Shown here: positions 45,690 to 53,150 of the stretch, one piece after another | Numbering within the stretch: the first letter of the stretch is position 1 | How the letters are laid out: each line of letters begins with the position of its first letter | Source of the DNA: CAZMNY01 sp964567745 | GTDB taxonomy: Bacteria > Planctomycetota > Planctomycetia > Pirellulales > Pirellulaceae | NCBI GenBank assembly: GCA_964567745.1 | Contig: CAZMNY010000002.1 | Span: forward strand, 1 to 64,000 | Direction: 5' to 3' | DNA length: 64,000 bases | Position numbers and translations under genes: made by a program | Notes under the pieces: model-generated | Seen by the model: the letters and a program-made list of their open reading frames with translations, nothing else | Databases searched by the model: none | Told to the model about the DNA's origin: nothing

Positions 45690-46108
45690 TCAGCGAAAAA
45701 AGGCGAGACTGACAACGGCCACAAACAACAGGATGATCGGGTAGATCAAAGCGAGGGTCATCGTCCGGCGCAGTTCCGCAATTCGGCGGAGCGTGGCGGA
45801 GACTCCCTCGAGGGCGACGGCCAGTCGGCCTGACCGCAAACCTGCCTCGACAACCTCGCACCCGCGGGCGGATATAAGGCACGATCGGTTTCGATAATGC
45901 TCAGCAAATCTTCGCCGCCCTCAAGCCGCTCGCCCCTGTCCAGAGAAAGGGTGCCTAGCCTGAGCCTGCCCGGCATGTCATGGCCGAATTGCACCAAGGC
46001 GCGATCCAACGGCACTCCAGCTCGCATTAGCGCCGTCATTTCATCGTTGAGCGCGATGAGTCCGTTTAGAGATATCTTTCGAGCGATCGCCGTTTCCCCC
46101 CCGGAAAC
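45690..46108 (-). pseudogene. remnant of a type II secretion GspF/PilC-like gene
   Basis: On the minus strand one frame reads LNGLIALNDEMTALMRAGVP and LDRALVQFGHDMPGRLRLG. After a shift near 45870 another frame reads VVEAGLRSGRLAVALEGVSA, TLRRIAELRRTMTLALIYP and IILLFVAVVSLAFF, ending at TGA 45690. Together this is one GspF domain of a type II secretion or pilus platform protein, which normally has two. Only about 140 codons remain, with no secretion genes alongside. Confidence 0.65.
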
Positions 46109-46249
46109 TCAAGACAAGGCCCACAGTCTATATGACGATTTCAGCCGTATCAATTGTCCGCAAGCCACTGCCCGCAGCGCGATGAAGCCGTCACTGTCAA
46201 TCGCGTCACTTCACAAACGCCTCACTGCCCGGACCCGTCACCGGGTCGC

Positions 46250-48109
46250 CTAAAGCGAATTCAAGTATTCGATCAGATCGCTCAACTCTTCCTTGGTCAG
46301 CTTGCCTGTGCCGGAAACTTGTTCCGGCGCGTGGTCTTCGGTCAGTAGCTCTTCGAGCGTTTCTGAACGGCCGTCGTGCAAGAAGTGAATCTTGCGGTGG
46401 AGTCCGTTGAGCGAGGGCGTGTTGAAGCCTTCGTACCGATCTTCTTCGGAACCAAGTCCGACATCGTGGATTTCGCCGTCGGTCGTGTAGGGCCCCGAAT
46501 GGCAGTCGATGCAGGCAGCTTTACGACTCGCAAAAACCCTCTGCCCTCGCACGGCCGCGTCTGTGAGCGAGCCATCGGGATTGCGGTTGGGATTCGGCGG
46601 CGGCTCAAGCGACTTGAAAAAAGCCAAGATCGCTCGCGTGTCGCCCGTGCTGATGGGCCGACCCTGCATCGTTGTTGTAAACGACTTCGTCATGGCGTCC
46701 TGCAAGTCGTATTGCCAGCCGTGCCACGTCCAGGGACTCGTTTTGTCGAGGTGATATAACGGGGGCACTGACTTCATGGTGAGTTGGCTGCCATCGTTCA
46801 TGGTATCCATTGCCTTGGCGCTCACTCCGCCGTTGTAATGGCAACTGTGGCAACTGTACCACTGGTCGAGACTACGCTGCCCATCGTAGAAGATCGCCAT
46901 CCCGCGACGTTCGAGCGTCTTGTCAGGCGAATTGCTAAGAGCAATCTCGCGGATGATTTCTCGCGACTCGATGTCGACCAGCTGAACGCTGTCTTTCAAG
47001 TAGTTCGCCACGAACACAGTCCGGTTGTCGCTGCCGATCGCCATCCCCATCGGTCGCCCGCCGACATCGATGCGATAGAACAGATCTCGATCGGCGATCA
47101 AGCGGCGGTCGATCAAATCGGGATTCCCACCCGCACCGCGAAACGGCAAATCGGGACGGCGATAGACGAGAATCTCATGGGTGCCCGACGCCGAGGCGAC
47201 AAGACGATGTTCGTTCTCGCTGATGACCAAGCCGTGCGGATCGGCGACCGCCTTTCGAGGGACGTCCAGTGAAATGGCCTCGCGATACTCCGGTCCGTCG
47301 AGACGCACTCGCGCGATGCGGCTCGCCAACACCCAGCCTTGCCGAATGTTTCTTGGCGTAATTGGATTGCTGCGATAGACCATCCAAGGAAAATAGACCT
47401 CCTTCGAATCGGCCGAACATTGCATGTGCCCGAGGTTGATGCCGCCGACCAAATGTTCTTCGTAAAGGACCTTGGCTTGCGTCGTGTCAATGACGGAGAC
47501 TTTACTCTCCCCGCTACAGCCGACAGCCAGCTTTCCGCCGTCCGGTGACACGGCCAGATATCGAGGCCATTTTCCCACCGGTATGCGCCGAGTCACAGCG
47601 AGATCATCCAGATCGAGTTGAGCAACCTCGCCGCTCCCCACTAGTCCCACGTACGCCGTTTGGCCGTCGGGCGACACGGCAATCCCGGTCGGTTCACTTC
47701 CAATCTGAAGCGACGCTTGGCGTATGAGCTTTCCGCTTTTCACTTGAACGATGAGGACCTGGCCGCCGTAAGAACAGCTGACCACGACTTGCTGCGTTTT
47801 GGGTCGCAATGCGATCGACGCCGGGCGTTCGCCGCAAAACAATTCATCCAAGACTCGCCCTGCCGCAGTGTCGACCAACGAAATGGATCCTGTTGTTTCA
47901 TTGGCCGTCACAAGCCACTGGCCATCGCTTGCCAACACCAGATCGACCGGCGAGCGAAACCCGTTAGGCCGCTCGGGCTCTGAGTCTGACTCGGCCGCCG
48001 CTAGCGTCGCTGGCAACCATCCGATAGAGACCGACTCGAACGCGCTCCGCAAAACGAAACCAAAAAATAGCGACCCCATGACCAGGGAGAAAATCAGATA
48101 ACGCGACAT
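46250..48109 (-). CDS. secreted YVTN beta-propeller with di-heme cytochrome c domain
   Basis: 619 residues from MSRYLIFSLVMGSLFFGFVL, a signal peptide. Residues about 50-430 are YVTN/NHL-type propeller blades (WLVTANETTGSISLVDTAAG, GIAVSPDGQTAYVGLVGSG, RYLAVSPDGGKLAVGCSGES). The C-terminal 200 residues carry two heme c motifs, CHSCH and CIDCH, with GQRVFASRKAA and FNTPSLNGLHRKIHFLHDGR, like MauG or cytochrome c peroxidase-type proteins. Role: periplasmic redox enzyme or electron carrier linked to a propeller scaffold. Its start is divergent from the thioredoxin-like gene. Confidence 0.87.
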   Translation of the reverse strand: MSRYLIFSLVMGSLFFGFVLRSAFESVSIGWLPATLAAAESDSEPERPNGFRSPVDLVLASDGQWLVTANETTGSISLVDTAAGRVLDELFCGERPASIALRPKTQQVVVSCSYGGQVLIVQVKSGKLIRQASLQIGSEPTGIAVSPDGQTAYVGLVGSGEVAQLDLDDLAVTRRIPVGKWPRYLAVSPDGGKLAVGCSGESKVSVIDTTQAKVLYEEHLVGGINLGHMQCSADSKEVYFPWMVYRSNPITPRNIRQGWVLASRIARVRLDGPEYREAISLDVPRKAVADPHGLVISENEHRLVASASGTHEILVYRRPDLPFRGAGGNPDLIDRRLIADRDLFYRIDVGGRPMGMAIGSDNRTVFVANYLKDSVQLVDIESREIIREIALSNSPDKTLERRGMAIFYDGQRSLDQWYSCHSCHYNGGVSAKAMDTMNDGSQLTMKSVPPLYHLDKTSPWTWHGWQYDLQDAMTKSFTTTMQGRPISTGDTRAILAFFKSLEPPPNPNRNPDGSLTDAAVRGQRVFASRKAACIDCHSGPYTTDGEIHDVGLGSEEDRYEGFNTPSLNGLHRKIHFLHDGRSETLEELLTEDHAPEQVSGTGKLTKEELSDLIEYLNSL

Positions 48110-48207
48110 CGCGATCCTTTTATACGCCACAAAGTGTTGAGATATTCCAGAAGAACTTTGATGATAACAGAAACCTTTCCAGAATAGTGAAATAACACAC
48201 TGACCGG

Positions 48208-48236
48208 TTGCCATAGTAAAAGGGAGAATCAATACT
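48208..48236 (+). promoter_or_regulatory. possible sigma-70-type promoter
   Basis: TTGCCA at 48208-48213 and AATACT at 48231-48236 with a 17-base spacer, upstream of the thioredoxin-like gene at 48345. Five and four of six positions match the consensus; moderate evidence only. Confidence 0.4.
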
Positions 48237-48344
48237 GTCTGGTGTTGGCCGGAGCCTGCTCCCCGACGCCCCCACTGATGTGCTCGCAATTGCGCGGGCA
48301 TCCAACCGCATGTTTCCCACCCCAAGTTTCTCAAGGAGATTTAG

Positions 48345-48911
48345 ATGCGACAATTGACTGCAGTCGGACTGGCAATCGCCGTGATGGCAAGTGCGACGTT
48401 TGTTTCGGCTGAAGAGCTCAAGAGCGGCCTTCAGGCGGACCAACAGATCGGCGCGTTTTTCGTCACCAAGGCGGCCGGCGCGGACAAAGATGGTGTTAAG
48501 GTCGGCAAGAACCTTTGCTACCGATGCAAGAACGGCGGACGCCCTCAAGTGATGGTTTTCACTCGTTCCTCCGACAAGAACGTCGCCAAGCTGGTTTCAA
48601 AGCTCGACACGGCAATCACGAAGAACAGCGACAAACAACTTCGCGCTTTCGTGAACTACATGGGCAAGAGCAAAGCATCTGCCTCCAAAGACGCTAAGAA
48701 GTTGTGCGCCAGCACGAAGGCCAAGAATGTGCCTTTCGTCGTGCCCAACGAATTCGAAAACGGACCGGGCAACTATGGCCTGAGCCCGAAGGCTGAAGTC
48801 ACGATCATCTTGGCCGAAGGCGGAAAAGTCAAAGCGAACCACGCTTTCGCTACGGCTAAAGACGTCGACGTCGAAGACGTTATCAAGAGCCTGACGAAGA
48901 TCCTCAAGTAA
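48345..48911 (+). CDS. secreted thioredoxin-like protein
   Basis: 188 residues with AAGGAGAT seven bases before the ATG, the strongest ribosome binding site in the window. A signal peptide ends at FVSAEEL. The body has NLCYRCKNGGRPQVMVFTR, a CxxC pair at about 58-61 followed by a beta strand, and AEVTIILAEGGKVKANHAF, the pattern of a thioredoxin fold. The CxxC spacing and the Lys-rich character (many AAG codons) suggest a periplasmic redox protein, though a catalytic role is unproven. A terminator follows directly. The neighbouring cytochrome gene is divergent. Confidence 0.82.
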   Translation: MRQLTAVGLAIAVMASATFVSAEELKSGLQADQQIGAFFVTKAAGADKDGVKVGKNLCYRCKNGGRPQVMVFTRSSDKNVAKLVSKLDTAITKNSDKQLRAFVNYMGKSKASASKDAKKLCASTKAKNVPFVVPNEFENGPGNYGLSPKAEVTIILAEGGKVKANHAFATAKDVDVEDVIKSLTKILK

Positions 48912-48942
48912 GCAGGCTAAGACCGTCTGCCGCTGAACACGC

Positions 48943-48982
48943 AAAGCCGCGTCTCGGGTCCACCCTGAGATGCGGCTTTTTT
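48943..48982 (+). terminator. rho-independent terminator
   Basis: AAAGCCGCGTCTCGGG pairs with CCCTGAGATGCGGCTTT around a short loop (TCCA), with one mismatch and one G-T pair, followed by TTT. The stem also begins with A residues, so it could serve the convergent amidohydrolase gene on the other strand. Confidence 0.9.
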
Positions 48983-49005
48983 ACGCGCGAGGGTCAAACT
49001 CGGGC

Positions 49006-50145
49006 TCACTGCCCATCCGCCAGCCCCAGCAGTTTCGCCGCGTTGATGCGATAGATCTTCTCCAGCACATCATCCGGCAGAAACACGCCGTAGATCATCC
49101 AGAATCCCTGTCGATGGTGCGACTCGGCGGTGTCGAAATATTCATCGTCTGTTTCCAGAAAGCGGTAGTACAGCCGAAACGCGTCGGCTCGCGGAGTTGT
49201 ATCGGTGCCGAACATGACGCGATCTTGATATTTGATAAAGAACCGCCTAGTGCTGTACGGTTGACGACCGAGCTCCGAGATTCGCGCGTCGATGTCGACG
49301 AAAAAGTTAGGATACTTGTCGAGCCATTTGCCCACCGTTTCCAGATCCTCCGGGTTGTTGCCGAAGTGGGCGCCAATGAAGGTCGTTTTGGGATGACGTC
49401 CGATAACCCGGTTACGTTGGTTGAGGAGTTCTTCGCGCGAGGGAAACTTGTCGCCGTAGAACAGCCAGCTTGGGTGCGAATTTAGCTCATGCCAACGCTC
49501 GTTGAAGCGATCGAGCGGAGCAAAGAAGGCGGCTGGGTCGGCGGTATGAATCATGACGGGGCGTTCATATTTTGCGCACAGCTGCCAGATCGGATCGAGC
49601 TTGGGGCTATCGATCGGCAGCGGCTTGCCATCGGAAAATCGGTAGGAGAGTCCAAACGATTTATGAAACTTCAGTCCCTTCGCGCCGGCTTCGAAACTGG
49701 CCTGCAAGCGTTTCGTTTCACGCTCTGTCCATCCCTCGTCCGCAAACCCTCGAAAGTCAATCAGAGCAAAAGTAAGAAAGCGTCCCGGATACGCCTTATC
49801 CAGCGCCTCGATCGTCTCGGTTAGTCGAGCGTCCCAATACCCGTCGAGGTTAACGACGGTTTGAACGCCGGCATCATCCATCGCCTTGACGTAACCAGCC
49901 ACTCGCGCCTTCGTAAGCGTCTTGGCGCCGCCGCCCAGGTGATTGTGAACGTCGATCACCGGGAACTTGGGCTTGTTCACCTGGGTCACCTTGGTCTTCA
50001 TCATCGATCGCGGCGCCCAGTCGCGCAACTTCAACTCGCGGATGTCTTCGCTTTCTGGTTTCTTGTCTTGGCCGATGGCGCCATCGGCCAAGAGAACGCT
50101 GGCGACAATTAAGCTGACGACGATCATTTGAGACAATTTGGACAT
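49006..50145 (-). CDS. secreted amidohydrolase-family protein
   Basis: 379 residues. Signal peptide MIVVSLIVASVLLADGAIGQ. VIDVHNHLGG gives the HxH metal pair; GLKFHKSFG, VMIHTADP, FIGAHFGNN and MFGTDTTPRAD supply further barrel ligands, as in the amidohydrolase 2 (decarboxylase/lactonase-like) family. Outside the cytoplasm it may hydrolyse lactones or amides of sugars or aromatics. The next gene on this strand, CBM9-like, ends 49 bases upstream, so the two may be co-transcribed. Confidence 0.87.
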   Translation of the reverse strand: MSKLSQMIVVSLIVASVLLADGAIGQDKKPESEDIRELKLRDWAPRSMMKTKVTQVNKPKFPVIDVHNHLGGGAKTLTKARVAGYVKAMDDAGVQTVVNLDGYWDARLTETIEALDKAYPGRFLTFALIDFRGFADEGWTERETKRLQASFEAGAKGLKFHKSFGLSYRFSDGKPLPIDSPKLDPIWQLCAKYERPVMIHTADPAAFFAPLDRFNERWHELNSHPSWLFYGDKFPSREELLNQRNRVIGRHPKTTFIGAHFGNNPEDLETVGKWLDKYPNFFVDIDARISELGRQPYSTRRFFIKYQDRVMFGTDTTPRADAFRLYYRFLETDDEYFDTAESHHRQGFWMIYGVFLPDDVLEKIYRINAAKLLGLADGQ

Positions 50146-50193
50146 AGCGATCTCATCTTCCTCGTTTTCGTGTTTCCGTTAGGGCCACGGGCG

Positions 50194-50943
50194 TCAATCG
50201 AACAGCACGGTTCCAAACTTTTTGTACTCATGGAACCGATTGCCAACTCGAGCCCAATCCCAGCCGGTCACATTGCCGTTGTCATGATCAACTCGGTAAA
50301 AATTGGCTCGCCATTTTGTGCCTTTCTCCGGCGGCACATTTCGCAGCGGCTTGAGCAAGGCGTAGGGAATAAAAACCTCAGCCCGCCAAGATTCGATCTC
50401 ACTCATCGATCGCTTCTTCCCGCCGGCGACAGTCACGGCCTTTCTCGTTTTCCGCTCACCTTCATAATGCCATGGGCGCCAACCCAAAAACTTGCCGTCC
50501 AAATTCGGTACAAGAATGGGCAACTCATAGCCTAGCGGCGAGATTTCGTATTCAAAATAGACCGGGTGTTTCTCATCGGTCCAAAAGAAACACTCGAAGA
50601 CGTCTTCGTTCCAAAGATCGTCGAAATCATTCGTCATCGTCGCTGTCAGCTTCCTATCGGAGCCGTCGAATAGCACGTAGATGCCCGTCGTCGAATAGAG
50701 CATTTTGAAGCGAGATTGGTATTTGAGTTTCCCGCCCGGCCTTCGGTTGAGCGTAACCCACTCGGCTTTCCGCCATGGGGCCGCGTCGCCCTTTCCGCTG
50801 AGCCGGAAATCGTCGCAGGTTGCTACTCGAATCATCGGCGGCTTAGCGGATCGCGGCTCCTCACAACAACCCTGCTCGGCATGAAGCAAAGTAAGGAGCA
50901 TCCCAAGTACCAGGGCGTATGTTGCGATGGTCTGCTGTTTCAT
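50194..50943 (-). CDS. secreted carbohydrate-binding (CBM9-like) protein
   Basis: 249 residues with a signal peptide (YALVLGMLLTLLHAEQG). The beta-sandwich pattern GDAAPWRKAEWVTL, KMLYSTTGIYVLFDGSDRK, LWNEDVFECFFW, FEYEISPLG and MSEIESWRAEVFIPYALL is that of family 9-like carbohydrate-binding modules. The end, KWRANFYRVDHDN and GNRFHEYKKFGTVLF, also fits. The Trp and Glu residues in DLWNEDVFE and PLG-YELP would touch sugar. It probably works with the amidohydrolase downstream on a saccharide. Divergent from the symporter gene. Confidence 0.83.
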   Translation of the reverse strand: MKQQTIATYALVLGMLLTLLHAEQGCCEEPRSAKPPMIRVATCDDFRLSGKGDAAPWRKAEWVTLNRRPGGKLKYQSRFKMLYSTTGIYVLFDGSDRKLTATMTNDFDDLWNEDVFECFFWTDEKHPVYFEYEISPLGYELPILVPNLDGKFLGWRPWHYEGERKTRKAVTVAGGKKRSMSEIESWRAEVFIPYALLKPLRNVPPEKGTKWRANFYRVDHDNGNVTGWDWARVGNRFHEYKKFGTVLFD

Positions 50944-51100
50944 AATGGTTCACTGTTCTTGATGTCGCTGATCCGGCTGAGTTCCTGGCCGCCGAGATGA
51001 TGCACTCGCACTTAGTCGCGATGAGCCATGCAACTGAGTATGATACCTTGACGGCCGAGTCGGTGCGCCGATCCGCTGCTGACTTTCCACCCGACGCCGC

Positions 51101-52777
51101 ATGTTCGACAAGGTTTGCGTCTTGATGATCGCAGCAACCAACCTGACGCTTGCCGATAACGCGGTGATTCTGATCTACCTGATCGGAACGATTGCGATCG
51201 GGCTGTACATTGGCCGCCGCATGAAGACGGGTTCCGACTTTTTTCTCGGCGGCCGCAGACTGCCATGGTTCGCAATCGGGTTGTCGCTTGTCGCCACCGA
51301 CATTGGCGGAACCGACATCATCGGAGTTGGCGGCGCTGCCTACTCGCATGGATTTGCGGTCGCGAATTTCGAATGGATTGGATGTGTTCCGGCAATGATT
51401 GTCGGGGCATTCGTCTTTATTCCATTTTTATACCGGACCGGCGTATATACGGTCCCGGAATTTCTCGAGAAGCGTTTCAACTCGGGAGTTCGAGTTGTGA
51501 TGGCCACTTGTTGGCTCGTCTTCATGGCATGCAACCTCGGTATCATGCTTTTGGCCTCGGCGAAAATGATGTCAGCCGTTTTCGGTTGGGACGAGAACAT
51601 TTGCATTTGGGTCACTGCTGGGCTGGTCGGCTTTTACACGTGCGTCGGCGGGTTGGCGGCAGTCGTCTACACCGACATGATCCAATGCGTCGTGATGATC
51701 GGCGGTTGTTTGCTCGTGCTCGTGTTGGGGCTGATCGAGGTCGGGGGAATCGCCAACCTTCAGGAGAAGCTTGGCGAGGCTGAGGCCAATCGTCAGGCGA
51801 TTGCCAACGCCGAGGGTCCGCAGTCTGGGGCAGCGGGCGAGTCCGCACTCACCGCCGACGATCAGGGTCCTTTTTCGCCACCGTCGACTAACAAGACAGC
51901 TCAGTCGCAGCACGCCGAACTCATTTTGCCCGTCGATACAGGCACGCCGTTCCCATGGACGGGCATCTATTTCGGCTTGGCGTTGATCTTGAGTCCGGCC
52001 TATTGGATCGGCAACCAGGCCATTGTCCAACGCTCGCTCGGCGCTCGCAGTGAATTCGAAGCCAAGGCATCGTACGTCTGGGGCGCTCTGCTAAAGAACG
52101 TGATTCCGCTTATCATCGCCGTACCGGGGCTGATCGCTTTGGCGATGTTCCCAAACCTGCCTGACGGAGATCAAGCATTTCCACGATTGATCGGCGAGCT
52201 ACTCCCATCCGGACTGCGAGGTCTGTTCGTCGCAGCGTTTCTGGCGGCGCTCATGTCCAGCATCGACTCGTATCTGAATTCCGCTGCGACCATCGTCTCG
52301 CATGACCTTTACAAACGATTTGTGAATTCTGAGATTAGCGAGCGACAGCTGCTGACGCTCGGACGCGTGACCACGATCGGACTCGTCGCCTGGGCGATTC
52401 TCTTCGCTTTCTTGCTCAAGACCATGAGCGACGACTCGGGATTGTACGCAATATTCCAAACTCTGATGTCGTTCTTCCAGGGACCGGCGTTGGCGATCTT
52501 GCTAACCGGCATGCTGTGGCGTCGAGCGACCGGCAAGGCGGCGCTTATCGCTCTGCTCGCGGGAATCACGACCGCCATCGCGCTTTATGCGCTCAATCAA
52601 CCGACCGTTTATGAAGCCCTTGGCTGGGTGCCGTTGTTCAAGATCCAAGAACCGTTCCTGTACTTCTCCATTTGGGCTTTCCTGATTACCCTCGTCCTGG
52701 TGATTGTGTTGAGTTTGTTCGGCAAGCCAGATTCGCCCAAGAAGACCCAATACGTTGTCGGCTCTAAATCGATTTAA
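51101..52777 (+). CDS. sodium:solute symporter (SSS family)
   Basis: 558 residues with about 13 membrane segments. DFFLGGRRLPWFAIGLSLVA and TDIGGTDIIGVGGAAYSHG, followed by YTVPEFLEKRFNSGVR, are typical of the SSS (SGLT-like) family. FVAAFLAALMSSIDSYLNSA holds the sodium-site Ser residues. The mid loop of about 60 residues (LQEKLGEAEANRQAI to HAELILP) is longer than usual. Substrate probably a sugar or organic acid. The start is uncertain: ATG 51125 is an alternative, and neither has a good ribosome binding site. A small membrane protein gene follows after 12 bases. Confidence 0.88.
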   Translation: MFDKVCVLMIAATNLTLADNAVILIYLIGTIAIGLYIGRRMKTGSDFFLGGRRLPWFAIGLSLVATDIGGTDIIGVGGAAYSHGFAVANFEWIGCVPAMIVGAFVFIPFLYRTGVYTVPEFLEKRFNSGVRVVMATCWLVFMACNLGIMLLASAKMMSAVFGWDENICIWVTAGLVGFYTCVGGLAAVVYTDMIQCVVMIGGCLLVLVLGLIEVGGIANLQEKLGEAEANRQAIANAEGPQSGAAGESALTADDQGPFSPPSTNKTAQSQHAELILPVDTGTPFPWTGIYFGLALILSPAYWIGNQAIVQRSLGARSEFEAKASYVWGALLKNVIPLIIAVPGLIALAMFPNLPDGDQAFPRLIGELLPSGLRGLFVAAFLAALMSSIDSYLNSAATIVSHDLYKRFVNSEISERQLLTLGRVTTIGLVAWAILFAFLLKTMSDDSGLYAIFQTLMSFFQGPALAILLTGMLWRRATGKAALIALLAGITTAIALYALNQPTVYEALGWVPLFKIQEPFLYFSIWAFLITLVLVIVLSLFGKPDSPKKTQYVVGSKSI

Positions 52778-52789
52778 TCGGTTTCAACT

Positions 52790-53029
52790 ATGCGAATGAC
52801 CCTGCTCCATCAATTTGGTGAGTTGCTGCGAACGACCATGCAGGCCGTACCGCTTGTGGCTGTCCGCTGTCTGTTCGTGGGGACGCTTTTGGCTTTACTG
52901 ATTTGGGTTTGGCGGTTGCCAAACGAAGTCACATCGCCGCCAGGCGGTGCCAAGCGGTGGGATGAAAATCTGAAACTCGGCGCGGCACTGGCGCTGCTGA
53001 TTCAGATCGTCGTCTACTCGCTGCTTTAG
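52790..53029 (+). CDS. small two-helix membrane protein linked to symporter
   Basis: 79 residues with two hydrophobic segments (VAVRCLFVGTLLALLIWVW and LGAALALLIQIVVYSLL) joined by LPNEVTSPPGGAKRWDENLK. It starts 12 bases after the symporter stop, on the same strand, which suggests co-translation. I know no named family, although the RLP..VTPP..RWDENLKL pattern looks constrained and not random. It may be an accessory subunit of the transporter. Confidence 0.7.
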   Translation: MRMTLLHQFGELLRTTMQAVPLVAVRCLFVGTLLALLIWVWRLPNEVTSPPGGAKRWDENLKLGAALALLIQIVVYSLL

Positions 53030-53050
53030 CTTGCACCGTCGTTCGTTCGA

Positions 53051-53068
53051 CCCGATGCCGCAGGCGAG
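53051..53068 (+). repeat. partial copy of the dispersed repeat
   Basis: CCCGATGCCGCAGGCGAG: the GCCGCAGGCGAG half preceded by CCC, without GTTTAA. It lies between the small membrane protein and the serine hydrolase genes. Confidence 0.4.
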
Positions 53069-53150
53069 ACACGCCGAACGCCTACTGATGGAGTAAACTC
53101 AGCTGCCGTACCGCTAGCCGATTGCTGATTTCAATTCTCTAGGTTTCGCT

